Below are positions 49,531-58,329 of a stretch of DNA of 64,000 nucleotides, piece by piece. This DNA is from CAIXOA01 sp041653635 (GTDB lineage: Archaea > Micrarchaeota > Micrarchaeia > Anstonellales > Bilamarchaeaceae). The notes under the pieces are model-generated. The model worked only from the letters and a program-made list of their open reading frames with translations. It was not told where the DNA came from and made no database searches. The stretch lies in NCBI GenBank assembly GCA_041653635.1, contig JBAZFC010000001.1:806001-870000 (forward strand), written 5' to 3'. The translations under genes were made by a program, and so were the position numbers. The stretch's first letter is position 1; the number at the start of each line of letters is the position of its first letter.

Positions 49531-50187
49531 ATGGGACTTTTAGATGGGATTTTTGGGAAAAAACAGCCGCAAATCGCGCTTTTTGTAGATGGGCCGAACA
49601 TAATCCGGAAGCAATTGAACATAGACCTGAAAGAGATAAAGAAGAAGGTTTCCGAATACGGCAACATCCGCATGGCGCGCATCTACCTTGACCAGTTCGC
49701 CTCCGACAAATTGATTGAGGCGATGGTGAACCAGGCGTTTGAGCCCAAGATAACCACGGGCGACGTTGATGTCACCATGGCGGTTGAGGCCACGGAGCAG
49801 ATAGTAAATCCTGAAATAGACATAATAGCGCTCATGACCAGGGACACGGACTTCATCCCCGCGCTCACGAAGGCGAAGGAGCACGGCAAGAAGACGCTAA
49901 TAGTCGGGATAGAGCCCGGCTTTTCCGTCGCCCTGCGCAACACCGCGGACATATTGATTATGATAAATGCGGAGGAGGTCTCAAGGGAAAGAAGCAGGCC
50001 GGACAGGGGCCCCTACGGGACGCAATACGGGCACAGGGACCAGAGGCAGCAGCAGAGGCCCTACCAGAACAGGGAACCGCCGAGGCAGCAGCCCCCCCAG
50101 CAAACGCAACAAAAACCTGCTTCCCCGCCGCCGCAGCAGAAAACCGAGCAACAGAAGCCGCCGGAGCAGAAGCCCCCCAATCCGTAG
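49531..50187 (+). CDS. NYN-domain (PIN-like) protein with Gln/Pro-rich tail
   Basis: NYN/LabA-type protein of the PIN-like nuclease fold. The conserved acidic sites are visible: IALFVDGPNIIR (about 15-26), TGDVDVTMAVEATEQI (about 77) and LMTRDTDFIPALTKA (about 99-113). Such domains are predicted single-strand RNases. After about residue 150 comes a disordered tail rich in Gln, Pro and Arg (QQQRPYQNREPPRQQPPQQT). The start follows GGTGAG (seven nt spacing). Confidence 0.88.
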   Translation: MGLLDGIFGKKQPQIALFVDGPNIIRKQLNIDLKEIKKKVSEYGNIRMARIYLDQFASDKLIEAMVNQAFEPKITTGDVDVTMAVEATEQIVNPEIDIIALMTRDTDFIPALTKAKEHGKKTLIVGIEPGFSVALRNTADILIMINAEEVSRERSRPDRGPYGTQYGHRDQRQQQRPYQNREPPRQQPPQQTQQKPASPPPQQKTEQQKPPEQKPPNP

Positions 50188-50212
50188 CAGTGAACTCAAA
50201 ATGTAATGTAAA

Positions 50213-50220
50213 TTTATAAA
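50213..50220 (+). promoter_or_regulatory. TATA-box promoter of the GNAT-like gene
   Basis: TTTATAAA, centred about 29 nt before the ATG at 50245. Confidence 0.55.
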
Positions 50221-50244
50221 TTCTTATTCCCTTATTACACTCCT

Positions 50245-50778
50245 ATGGAACAATCTCAGCCAGGTGGAGTTGCCCTGAGGCCCACCCTCAGGCCGCCGGC
50301 GGAATCCGCCAGGCGCGGCTATTTGGAGCACATAAACAGGCCTCTCAGGCCCCTAGAAGAAACGATAGCTGGACGCTTGGCATACGGAAACGGGGAAAAG
50401 GCATTTTTCGTGGAGGCAGAAAACGTAGGGAGCTGCATAACGCTCAAGGTGACCGAGGCGGTCGGCAGGGAAAGGAGCCCATACAAGCTTCTTTGCAGGC
50501 TTGAAGTGGAGGCGGGCGCCATTCGCATCAAGGATATACAGAATATCTATCCGGGCTCCGAGCCGGAACGTAACAGCATGCACGAGCCACCGCTTCCGGA
50601 ATGGAGGGGGCTCGGGTTCTTCCGGATAATTATGGACCAAACAAAAAGGCTCGCTGCTGAAAAGGGCATCCGCAGGATCACCATAGACCCTGACCATGCG
50701 GACCTCACGGAATACTGCGCAAAATTCGGCTTCGCCCAGGACCCCGAACGGGGATTCAGGATGCAGCTCATTTTCTAA
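50245..50778 (+). CDS. GNAT-like acetyltransferase (177 aa)
   Basis: Probable GNAT-fold N-acetyltransferase. The acetyl-CoA-binding region appears as WRGLGFFRIIMDQTKRLAAE (about 119-138), followed by KGIRRITIDPDHADLTEYCA and KFGFAQD, the typical strand-helix end of GNAT proteins. The Q/RxxGxG/A motif is only partly kept (EWRGLGF). The N-terminal ~60 residues are not recognisable. The substrate is unknown. Its TAA overlaps the convergent stop in CTAA. Confidence 0.65.
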   Translation: MEQSQPGGVALRPTLRPPAESARRGYLEHINRPLRPLEETIAGRLAYGNGEKAFFVEAENVGSCITLKVTEAVGRERSPYKLLCRLEVEAGAIRIKDIQNIYPGSEPERNSMHEPPLPEWRGLGFFRIIMDQTKRLAAEKGIRRITIDPDHADLTEYCAKFGFAQDPERGFRMQLIF

Positions 50779-51239
50779 TTTCCTGCAACACTTGCAGCAT
50801 ATTTCCCTATCACAGGCACTTGTATCTCATTCCCGCCGAACGCCTTTATCGCTAGGTATACGGAATACACGAGGAACCCGATGAACAGCAACATGGTGGG
50901 GATCATCATCACGAACATGCCGCTCATGGAGCTTAGCGCAGCCGTCCCCACCTGCTTCCCGGCGAAGAGGTCCGCATAAATTGTCCCGAACGCAAGATAG
51001 TATGGAATCATCACTAGCTGTATGAGTATGAAATAGGCAACGTACATCAGGAGCGCCTGCACCGCGTGGAATTTCGCGAACCTCCCGCCCTTCCCGGTTA
51101 TGAGCACATAAAGCGGCACCAGTACGTTGATGAATGCCACGGGTATGTAGCACAGCCCCGCGAGCGTCTTCGGGTCGATGCCCGTGCCCTGGGGTTTTGC
51201 CTGCGTTTCCACATTCTTGCTAGTTTCATCCGCCATCAT
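50775..51239 (-). CDS. Tic20/DUF4870-like membrane protein (154 aa)
   Basis: Small membrane protein of the Tic20-like/DUF4870 group. Three to four hydrophobic segments are seen (LAGLCYIPVAFINVLVPLYV; FHAVQALLMYVAYFILIQLV; FVMMIPTMLLFIGFLVYSVY), with the group-typical KFHAVQALL between the first two. The N-terminal 25 residues are polar. ATG 51239 or 51236 follows GGTGG. It lies 15 nt after UbiA on the same strand and is probably in its operon. Function is unknown. Confidence 0.72.
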   Translation of the reverse strand: MMADETSKNVETQAKPQGTGIDPKTLAGLCYIPVAFINVLVPLYVLITGKGGRFAKFHAVQALLMYVAYFILIQLVMIPYYLAFGTIYADLFAGKQVGTAALSSMSGMFVMMIPTMLLFIGFLVYSVYLAIKAFGGNEIQVPVIGKYAASVAGN

Positions 51240-51254
51240 ACCACCCGCATTCAA

Positions 51255-52118
51255 TCAGTATCCGAGCGAGGCAGCCAGAAGCGCAAGCAGCCCCACGAAA
51301 AGCCAGAGCAGCGAATACTTCCTCGCATTCCCCAGCACCTTATCATCCTTGGACAATATTATGTAAATCGCAATCCAGAATATGCCCAAATCCGCCAGCC
51401 CCAGCAGGATTCCGGAAACCGTGGAGAGCGTGAGCCCCCCAATAAACGGCACCATGCTCAGGGGCACGAATGCAAAGAGAAGGGAAGAAGCCATCGCAAG
51501 CGCGTTCGCCCTTCCCACAACCATCGGGAGCGTCCTGGATTTCCTCGCAAGCGCATCCCCCTCCATATCCTCAACGGTCTTTATGATTTCCCGCGCGAGG
51601 CCCGCGGCGAATCCCATCGCCGCAATCACCCAAATGGTCATCGTAGGCTCAATCCCGAAAACCACTGCGCCGAATATGAAAGGTATCGCCATCGTCGCCC
51701 CTATATACATATTCCCTATGAGCGGAAGGTCCTTCAATTTTAGGTTGTACAGGACCGCGAGCACATTGAACACTATCGCGACCACGAGCGCCATCCAGTT
51801 TATCGCGAGCGCCGCCATCGTGGAAATTATGAATGCGCCAGCGGAGAATTTGAGCGCGAAATCCGGGGAGAGCGTCCCATCCACAAGGGGCCTGCCCGCC
51901 CTCTTGTTTATCCTGTCCGCCTCCACATCCACGTAATCATTCAACGCGAAGGAGCCCATCTCGCTCAGCGCCGGCACTATGAGCGAAAGGAGGAAAACCA
52001 ATCCGAGCGGCGGAAATGCGCCCAGCACTATTATTTCCCCTATGATTACCGCGACCGCGAGCATGAGCGCATGCTCTATCCGCACCAGCTTCGCGAACTC
52101 GCCAAATTTTATAAACAT
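51255..52118 (-). CDS. UbiA-family prenyltransferase, probable DGGGP synthase
   Basis: Polytopic prenyltransferase of the UbiA superfamily. The first Asp motif reads FALNDYVDVEADRINKRAGR (about 57-76) and the second EIIKTVEDMEGDALARKSRT (about 179-198), with about eight membrane segments. In archaea this group includes geranylgeranylglyceryl phosphate geranylgeranyltransferase, which adds the second lipid chain; that role is likely but not certain. Start ATG 52118 has a minus-strand TTTTTTAATTC 28 nt upstream. Confidence 0.87.
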   Translation of the reverse strand: MFIKFGEFAKLVRIEHALMLAVAVIIGEIIVLGAFPPLGLVFLLSLIVPALSEMGSFALNDYVDVEADRINKRAGRPLVDGTLSPDFALKFSAGAFIISTMAALAINWMALVVAIVFNVLAVLYNLKLKDLPLIGNMYIGATMAIPFIFGAVVFGIEPTMTIWVIAAMGFAAGLAREIIKTVEDMEGDALARKSRTLPMVVGRANALAMASSLLFAFVPLSMVPFIGGLTLSTVSGILLGLADLGIFWIAIYIILSKDDKVLGNARKYSLLWLFVGLLALLAASLGY

Positions 52119-52161
52119 ACAGCCACAATCTAGTTCCTTAGAATTAAAAAATGTGATTATC

Positions 52162-53010
52162 ATGGCTTTGACTTTCATGGAAAGAAATGATGCGTATGCT
52201 GATGCGAAAGTATGCATAATACCCGTCCCGTACGAGGCGACCGTCTGCTTCAGGCAGGGGACAAAAAATGGCCCCGCGGCCCTCCTCAGGGCCTCCTACG
52301 AAGTGGAGGATTATGACATAGAACTGGAGCGCGAAGTGATTGAGGAAGGTTTCCACGTCATGGAGCCGCTCAAGATAAAGGACGGGGAAACCCCGGAGAA
52401 CGTTGTGGAGGCAGTTCGCTCCATAGTATCCAAAGTTTATGCGGACAAGAAAATACCGGTAGTTATCGGGGGCGAACATTCCGTTTCCGTGGGCCCGGTC
52501 CAAGCTCTGAAGGATGAGGACATTTCCGTCCTCCATCTGGATGCGCATTCCGACCTGCGGAATGAATTTGAGGGCTCCAAATACTCCCATGCGTGCGCCG
52601 CGCGCAGGATGCGCGAGCTCGTGGATTCCGTGGCGCAGGTGGGCATAAGGAGCGCCACGAGGGAATGCATAGAATATCTTGATTCAATAGGGAAGAAGGA
52701 CACGATGTTCTTTGGGCGGGATTATGACATAGACGAAATATTGGAAATCCTCGGCGAAAAAGTCTATATCTCATTAGATATGGATGGCTTTGACTCCTCC
52801 CTTGTTCCTGGAGTCGGAACGCCCCAGCCCGGCGGGCTCCTCTGGAGCGACTTCATGGACATCTGCAAGGCGGTCGGGAAGGAAAAGGAAATAATAGGGT
52901 TTGATGTGGTGGAATTGGCGCCGATTGCGGACAATCCGGCGAGCGACCTCGTCGCCGCAAAAGCCCTCTACAAGCTGGCGGGTTTTGCATTGTTCCCTGA
53001 AGAGCTATAA
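52162..53010 (+). CDS. speB: Agmatinase/arginase-family ureohydrolase
   Basis: Manganese ureohydrolase, most like agmatinase, which cleaves agmatine to putrescine and urea. The 282-aa protein has the metal ligands in GGEHSVSVGPV (about 101), HLDAHSDLRNEFEG (about 124) and SLDMDGFDSSLVPGVGTPQP (about 205). It is in keeping with polyamine synthesis and aIF5A hypusination; a related ureohydrolase activity cannot be excluded. The ATG follows GTGAT in the 43-nt gap divergent from UbiA. Confidence 0.9.
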   Translation: MALTFMERNDAYADAKVCIIPVPYEATVCFRQGTKNGPAALLRASYEVEDYDIELEREVIEEGFHVMEPLKIKDGETPENVVEAVRSIVSKVYADKKIPVVIGGEHSVSVGPVQALKDEDISVLHLDAHSDLRNEFEGSKYSHACAARRMRELVDSVAQVGIRSATRECIEYLDSIGKKDTMFFGRDYDIDEILEILGEKVYISLDMDGFDSSLVPGVGTPQPGGLLWSDFMDICKAVGKEKEIIGFDVVELAPIADNPASDLVAAKALYKLAGFALFPEEL

Positions 53011-53015
53011 GTATC

Positions 53016-54809
53016 TTACCTAAGCAATTCTTCTGGCTCCCCGACCAAGCCAGGATAAAGGCGGGCGCAGTTGCTGAAACCGATTTTCCGCAGGATTGCC
53101 AATACGTGCTCTTTCCAATTTGCAGGAATCCTGGAAGCTAAATCAATGCTCTTTCCCAAAGATACTTCCAGTGCTGCTTGGAATACGGCGTTGGGTATCT
53201 CACCTGTGTAATATTTTTCATAAAACCTGTCCAATGATATGCCCAGCGGGGCGCACATCAGGGCGAACCCGTATGGCGTGCGTGGAGGGTCCCGCACGTT
53301 TCCGTAAATTGCAAGTATTTTCTTCCCCGCCTTTTCTATTTCCCTTTCAAGCTCAGTTTTGAAAATGACCCATTCAGCACTCACCCACCCGCTCTTTATC
53401 TGCGTGAGCGTTCTTGCGAGATAATTTCGGTACGTGTATATGCGCGGAAGAGAGGACTCTATCAGCATCTCGGTGTCAAAAAGCGCATGCAGGGTACCGT
53501 GAGGGAGCCCGTATTTCCTATCAAGGGCCCCGGATTCAAGGTCAGCAAGCATAAGCTCGCCGGCTTCATGGAGGAGCTCAAACCTTTTATCCCATTCATC
53601 GCCCTTTGCGTTGGCTTTTCTCACCATCACTCCCCGGGAAGCAGCTTTTCTGCTCAGCTCTTCAAACGTGTATGTCTGATGACCCATCCTTTCCATAAGG
53701 AATCCGAACAGTTCTTCATTCAGGAAAACCCTCGTGCCGTAGTCAACTGATTTTTCCAGCAGTTCCGGATGGTTGACAATAAACTCATCCATCACCCTTA
53801 TGGTCAGGCCATTCAGCACGTAGCGTATTTCGGCCATTTCATTGAGGTCGCAGTGCCCTTCAAAACCATCCGCCTCGTCCGTAACCAAGCCCTTATACAG
53901 CTGCCCCCCTCTTATTTCACCATCGCCTTCCGCCTTTTTCACGCCGAAAACGCGTATGGTTGCGAACTTCTCGTCTATCCGATGCGCAAAGTGCTCCACC
54001 ACCATCCTAAGCTCCGGATGAGTGTCTATCCCGGAATCATGCTTTTCTCCTGGAGTGCTGGCAGGGCCTTTCCCGTTGCCAGCTATTATTAGGGATAAAT
54101 TCCTCATTATGGCCCTTCTGAGCGTCATGTGCAGCGCGTACTGCCTAGCGAACTCCTCGGAGCAAGCCAGGGCTGAAAATGCGGTGGAAGGCATCCCCAC
54201 CCCCAATGCCGCGAAAATTTGCGGGAAATCTTTCGGCGCAACCGTTTCCCCCGCCAGCCAGCCATTTTTTATGTGCCCGATGCTGCGTGAGATGCGATGG
54301 GCGGCCAGAACTGCCTGTATCACGGCTGCCACGGCTTCCATACGGTCCACGCATGTTTCTACGGTCGCCCTTGTAATTTGGTCTGCAATATCGCCTTCCA
54401 CCCCCTTTTTCAGTTCTTTTGAAAAACGCGTGACCGGCTCGGGCCCATCCAAGTCAAAAAGGTGGGGCAGCGTCGCGCGGTAGCGGGGGCTTTGTATAAG
54501 GATGGGTTCCACATCTGACTCTAAATCCAGGTCTATTCCTTCCTTTTTGAAGACCGCCATCTCCCCGGGATTCAATTCACAAACAGGTTTTGGTATGTAA
54601 CGCCCTTTGTATGCCTCGACATAAACCATGGAAGTTGAGGGTATGAGTATGTTTCCTACGCTTGTGCTCACTGATGCGATGAAGGGGGTCCCCTCAAGGG
54701 GCTCGCGATGCTTCTTGCGCAGCAGCCGCTTCATCTCCCTTTTGCTCATTTGCCCTGACGCAAGTACGTCTGAAGGGTTGCGATGGATGTGCCCGTTTTT
54801 ATTTGTCAT
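53016..54809 (-). CDS. Orphan 597-aa protein of distinct composition
   Basis: Not recognised. Residues about 25-50 are basic (KREMKRLLRKKHR). About 45-110 form a beta-rich module with YVEAYKGRYIPKPVCELNPG and EMAVFKKEGI, a strand-turn pattern recalling Hint or SH3-like folds. The rest is helical. Two stretches look duplicated: RSIGHIKNGWLAGETV (about 175-190) and RTLTQIKSGWVSAEWV (about 487-502), each followed by a segment with an LG turn. There is no membrane span. The DNA is clearly lower in GC (near 48 percent in samples) than its neighbours, hinting at transfer. ATG 54809 is preferred over 54833, matching a TATA-like box 31 nt upstream. Confidence 0.68.
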   Translation of the reverse strand: MTNKNGHIHRNPSDVLASGQMSKREMKRLLRKKHREPLEGTPFIASVSTSVGNILIPSTSMVYVEAYKGRYIPKPVCELNPGEMAVFKKEGIDLDLESDVEPILIQSPRYRATLPHLFDLDGPEPVTRFSKELKKGVEGDIADQITRATVETCVDRMEAVAAVIQAVLAAHRISRSIGHIKNGWLAGETVAPKDFPQIFAALGVGMPSTAFSALACSEEFARQYALHMTLRRAIMRNLSLIIAGNGKGPASTPGEKHDSGIDTHPELRMVVEHFAHRIDEKFATIRVFGVKKAEGDGEIRGGQLYKGLVTDEADGFEGHCDLNEMAEIRYVLNGLTIRVMDEFIVNHPELLEKSVDYGTRVFLNEELFGFLMERMGHQTYTFEELSRKAASRGVMVRKANAKGDEWDKRFELLHEAGELMLADLESGALDRKYGLPHGTLHALFDTEMLIESSLPRIYTYRNYLARTLTQIKSGWVSAEWVIFKTELEREIEKAGKKILAIYGNVRDPPRTPYGFALMCAPLGISLDRFYEKYYTGEIPNAVFQAALEVSLGKSIDLASRIPANWKEHVLAILRKIGFSNCARLYPGLVGEPEELLR

Positions 54810-54921
54810 AATAATATATATTTTACAACACATAGTTTATAAAGGTTAATCGTCCGCCCCTTTGGATGTCAATTTCATCTGCATCCTCACCCCACTCATT
54901 GAATTCCGCCCTCACGCATCC

Positions 54922-54930
54922 TTTTTAAAT
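54922..54930 (+). promoter_or_regulatory. Promoter of smc
   Basis: TTTTTAAAT, about 51 nt before the smc ATG. The leader contains GAGAGGCAGG just before the start. The 167-nt gap 54810-54976 also holds the leftward promoter (minus-strand TTTATAAAC near 54835-54843). Confidence 0.5.
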
Positions 54931-54976
54931 TGTTTTTCCGAAGGTTTTCCGCTCAATACTACGAGAGGCAGGCGGC

Positions 54977-57900
54977 ATGTTCACGATTTCCGAAATAAAG
55001 ATGCGGGGCTTCAAATCCTTCAAGAAGGCCGACCTGCAGCTTGTGCCCGGCTTCAACTGCTTAGCGGGCCCAAATGGCTCCGGCAAATCCAATGTTTTGG
55101 ACTCAATACGCTTCGTGCTCGGCGAGCAGTCCCTCAAGTCCCTCCGCGCAAAAAAGGTGAAGGACCTCATCTGCCAGGACGCCAAGTTCGCGGACGTAGC
55201 GCTGTTCATGGGCGAGGGCGGCAAGAAGCACGAGATAAGGCGCGCCATACGGGCGGACGGAAAAGTGATGTACCGCTTGGACGGGAAGCGCGTCACGCGC
55301 AATGCAGTAATGGAATTCCTCAAGAAATTCTCCGTTGACGACACGGGCAGGAACATCATCGCACAGGGCCAGGTGCAGCGCATCATCGACATGGGCGGCA
55401 AGGAGAGAAGGACGATAATTGATGGAGTTGCAGGCATCTCCGAATTTGAAGATAAGAAAAAAGAGGCCATGGGCGAGCTGGACGTCGTGGACGGAAGGAT
55501 GCGCGAGGCGAACCTCGTGCTAGGAGAAAGGGAGGCGTTCCTCCGCGACCTGGAGAAGGAGAAGAACCGCGCGTTATCATATACATCTTCCCGCGACCGC
55601 CTGAAGCAGGTAAAGGCGACAATGATTCATATGGAGCTCGGCTCCAACACCTCCAGAGTGGAAAGGATAAACGAGAAGCTCTCCACCATGGAGGAAAAGG
55701 GCACCGGGCTGAAGAAAGAAATGGATTCCGCGGACGCGGAGCTTGCGGAGCTGGAGAAGGGCCGCGCAGGAGTGCTTGAGGAGATAGGGAAGAAGCGGAA
55801 GCGCGAGGAGCTTTTCAGGGAAATGGAAGATGCGCGTGCGGAATTGGGCTCGCACACCCAGGCGCTTTCGGACGGCGCGGACAACCGCTCGCACATAGTG
55901 AATGACATTTCATCCGTTTCAAAAGAAATTGAAGAAGAAGAGAAGGAGATACGTTCAATAGAATCAAAGGCCGCCCCGCTCAAGAAGGAAGTGGAGGCGC
56001 TTGAAAAAAAGAGGGTGAGCTATTCCGAAGACGCCGCCGTTTCCGCGGTGCGCACACAGCTCTCTTCTTTGGAGAAGGACGCGGCAAGGGTGCGCGAGGA
56101 GCGCATCCAGCTTGAGGGGGAGATAAGCCGCCTCTCTTCCCTTGCGGAAGAAAAGAAGCGCATAGCCGATGCGTACATGGAAGGCGGAACCGAGGAGGCG
56201 AAATCCGAAAAATCCCTTTCCGTTCTCACCTCAAGGCGCACCGAAGCGGTGCAGATGATTGACCGCCTCTTCCAGAAGGAGAAGGATTTGAACGAAGAGA
56301 GCGCAGAACTGGACAGGAGCCTGCTGGATGCGCGCGAAAAGCTGGCGGTCCTGCGCGTGCAGTCCTCGCCCGTCGCCATGAACCCGGCGCTCCGCTTCCT
56401 CGCGGAATTGAAGGGAAAAGTGCATGGGATGCACGGAACGGTCGCGGAGCTCATAGAGTTTGAACCCAAGTTCGCAGAGGCGGTGGATGCCTCGGCGGGG
56501 CAGCGCCTTCTCTATATGGTCGTTGACGATTCCTCCGTAGCCGTGGAATGCATAAAGCAACTAAAGGCCGCCGGCGTTGGAAGGGCAACGTTCATTCCGC
56601 TCAAGGAGATACGCACCACCGAATCCTTCGCAGATGGGAAGGGCGGCATGGGGCTCCTGATAGATTCCCTCCGTTTCAAGCCGGAGCACAGGAAGGCAGT
56701 GGAATTCCTCTTCGGCTCAACAATCCTCGTTTCCAATTCCACAGAGGCGCGCAAGATAGGGATAGGGAACGCGAGGATGGTGACGCTTGAGGGCGAGCTG
56801 TTTGAGCGCTCCGGCGTAATAACCGGAGGGAAGACCAGAGGAGGGATTGCGGTTTCCGCGCAGCTCTCCAAGGCGGAAAAGGAGGCGGACGCGCTGCGCG
56901 AGCGCAAGAACGGCATACTCTCAGACCTGAAGGCGCTGCGCGAGGAGATGTCAACCCTGCGCAAGGAGAAATCCGAGCTGGACGTGGAAATAAGGAAATG
57001 CGAATTGGAGGCGGAGAGCGCGAAGAGGGCGGAGGCCGAATCCAAAAAGAGGAGGAAGATAGCGGATGATGCGGCTAAGGAAATAGAAAGCCTGCACAAG
57101 TCCGTTTCCCATTCCCGCGAGAAGCTCGCGGCTTACGATTCAAGAATAAAGGAAATAGAGAAAAGGATTTCCGCAAAATCCGAAGAGCTCGTGCAGGCGG
57201 AAAAGAAAAGCTCCGAGGCGATGCGCAGCGTGGAGAAGGAGCAGCAGGACCTCACGAAATCATTCTCTTCAAAGAAGGCGGAGCTGGATTCCATGCTCAG
57301 GGAGGCGGAGATGCGCTCCAGGAGCATAAAGGAGAGGAACGAGCGGATTAAAACGCTCAAGTCCGGGCTCTCCGCCCTGCAGAAAAAGCTTGACGGCCAT
57401 TCCAAGCGTGCGGACGAATTGAAATCTTCCATTTCTTCCTTGGAAAAGCGGATTGGCGAATCAAACAAGGCGCTGGAGGGCCTTTTGCAGAAGTCCAGGG
57501 AATTTGAGGAGCGCCTCCAGGATATAGGCAAGAGAAAAGGCACCGTGGCAGCGGAGCTGGCCAAGCTGGACAAACAGCGCTACCAATTTGACGTGGAACT
57601 CGCCTCCCTAAACACGCGCATCGCGGACCTGAAGGCGGAACTGGGCTCTTATGAGGGCGTGCAGCCATTGGAAGAGAAGGACAAGGAGAAACTGGTGGAG
57701 GGGATGCGCAGCCTGGAGCAGCAGCTCAGCGAGCTCGGCGATGTGAATCTCGCGGCGCCGGAGCAGTTTGAGCGCAAGTCCGCGGAGATTTCTGAGATGA
57801 AGGAGAAAATAGAAAAATTGCGCGTTGAGCGGAATGCGATAATAGACATGGTCAATTCCATTGAGGAGAGGAAGAAAACCGCATTCTTTGAGGCCTTCAA

Positions 57901-58327
57901 CGCCGTGAATGAGAATTTCAAGGAGATGTTCAAGCACATAAACCTCGGGGAGGGCTACCTCCACCTGGACAATCCCGCCGAGCTGTTCAACAGCGGGATG
58001 CAGATTCGCGTGAAGAGGAACAACCGCGAGAGCTCCCTGGACGCGTTCTCAGGAGGCGAAAAAACCCTCCTCGCCCTCATGTTCATATTTGCATTGCAGT
58101 TTTACAAGCCCTCGCCCTTCTACATACTGGACGAGGTGGACCAGTCGCTGGACAAGGCGAACGCACAGCAGCTTGCGAAGCTCCTGCGCACCATATCATC
58201 GCAGTCCCAGTTCATAGTGGTCACGCACGACGATTCAATAATGGGCATGGCCGAGGCGATACTTGGGGTGTCGCGCGTGGACGGGGTGTCAAGAATAGTG
58301 GGAGTGAAAATGCCCGGGGCCGCCTAG
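54977..58327 (+). CDS. smc: Chromosome segregation ATPase SMC
   Basis: Structural maintenance of chromosomes protein, 1116 aa. The N-terminal head has Walker A GPNGSGKSNVLDSIRFVLG (about 32-50). Coiled coil 1 runs to about 465, the hinge spans about 468-620 (HGMHGTVAELIEFEPKFAEA... VITGGKTRGG), and coiled coil 2 to about 960. The C-terminal head has signature LDAFSGGEKTLLALMFIFAL (about 1020) and Walker B FYILDEVDQSLDKAN (about 1048). No ScpA or ScpB gene is adjacent. The following gene is convergent, three nt away. Confidence 0.97.
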   Translation: MFTISEIKMRGFKSFKKADLQLVPGFNCLAGPNGSGKSNVLDSIRFVLGEQSLKSLRAKKVKDLICQDAKFADVALFMGEGGKKHEIRRAIRADGKVMYRLDGKRVTRNAVMEFLKKFSVDDTGRNIIAQGQVQRIIDMGGKERRTIIDGVAGISEFEDKKKEAMGELDVVDGRMREANLVLGEREAFLRDLEKEKNRALSYTSSRDRLKQVKATMIHMELGSNTSRVERINEKLSTMEEKGTGLKKEMDSADAELAELEKGRAGVLEEIGKKRKREELFREMEDARAELGSHTQALSDGADNRSHIVNDISSVSKEIEEEEKEIRSIESKAAPLKKEVEALEKKRVSYSEDAAVSAVRTQLSSLEKDAARVREERIQLEGEISRLSSLAEEKKRIADAYMEGGTEEAKSEKSLSVLTSRRTEAVQMIDRLFQKEKDLNEESAELDRSLLDAREKLAVLRVQSSPVAMNPALRFLAELKGKVHGMHGTVAELIEFEPKFAEAVDASAGQRLLYMVVDDSSVAVECIKQLKAAGVGRATFIPLKEIRTTESFADGKGGMGLLIDSLRFKPEHRKAVEFLFGSTILVSNSTEARKIGIGNARMVTLEGELFERSGVITGGKTRGGIAVSAQLSKAEKEADALRERKNGILSDLKALREEMSTLRKEKSELDVEIRKCELEAESAKRAEAESKKRRKIADDAAKEIESLHKSVSHSREKLAAYDSRIKEIEKRISAKSEELVQAEKKSSEAMRSVEKEQQDLTKSFSSKKAELDSMLREAEMRSRSIKERNERIKTLKSGLSALQKKLDGHSKRADELKSSISSLEKRIGESNKALEGLLQKSREFEERLQDIGKRKGTVAAELAKLDKQRYQFDVELASLNTRIADLKAELGSYEGVQPLEEKDKEKLVEGMRSLEQQLSELGDVNLAAPEQFERKSAEISEMKEKIEKLRVERNAIIDMVNSIEERKKTAFFEAFNAVNENFKEMFKHINLGEGYLHLDNPAELFNSGMQIRVKRNNRESSLDAFSGGEKTLLALMFIFALQFYKPSPFYILDEVDQSLDKANAQQLAKLLRTISSQSQFIVVTHDDSIMGMAEAILGVSRVDGVSRIVGVKMPGAA

Positions 58328-58329
58328 GC

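Noticed and set aside
50030..50185. CAG/CCG-rich repeats as a DNA repeat element
   Set aside because: They encode the Gln/Pro tail of the NYN protein in frame, and the repeats are imperfect.
53016..54809. Intein or Hint-type self-splicing element in the 597-aa orphan
   Set aside because: The beta-rich stretch recalls a Hint fold, but there is no catalytic Cys/Ser start, no TxxH block and no HN-C/S/T end.
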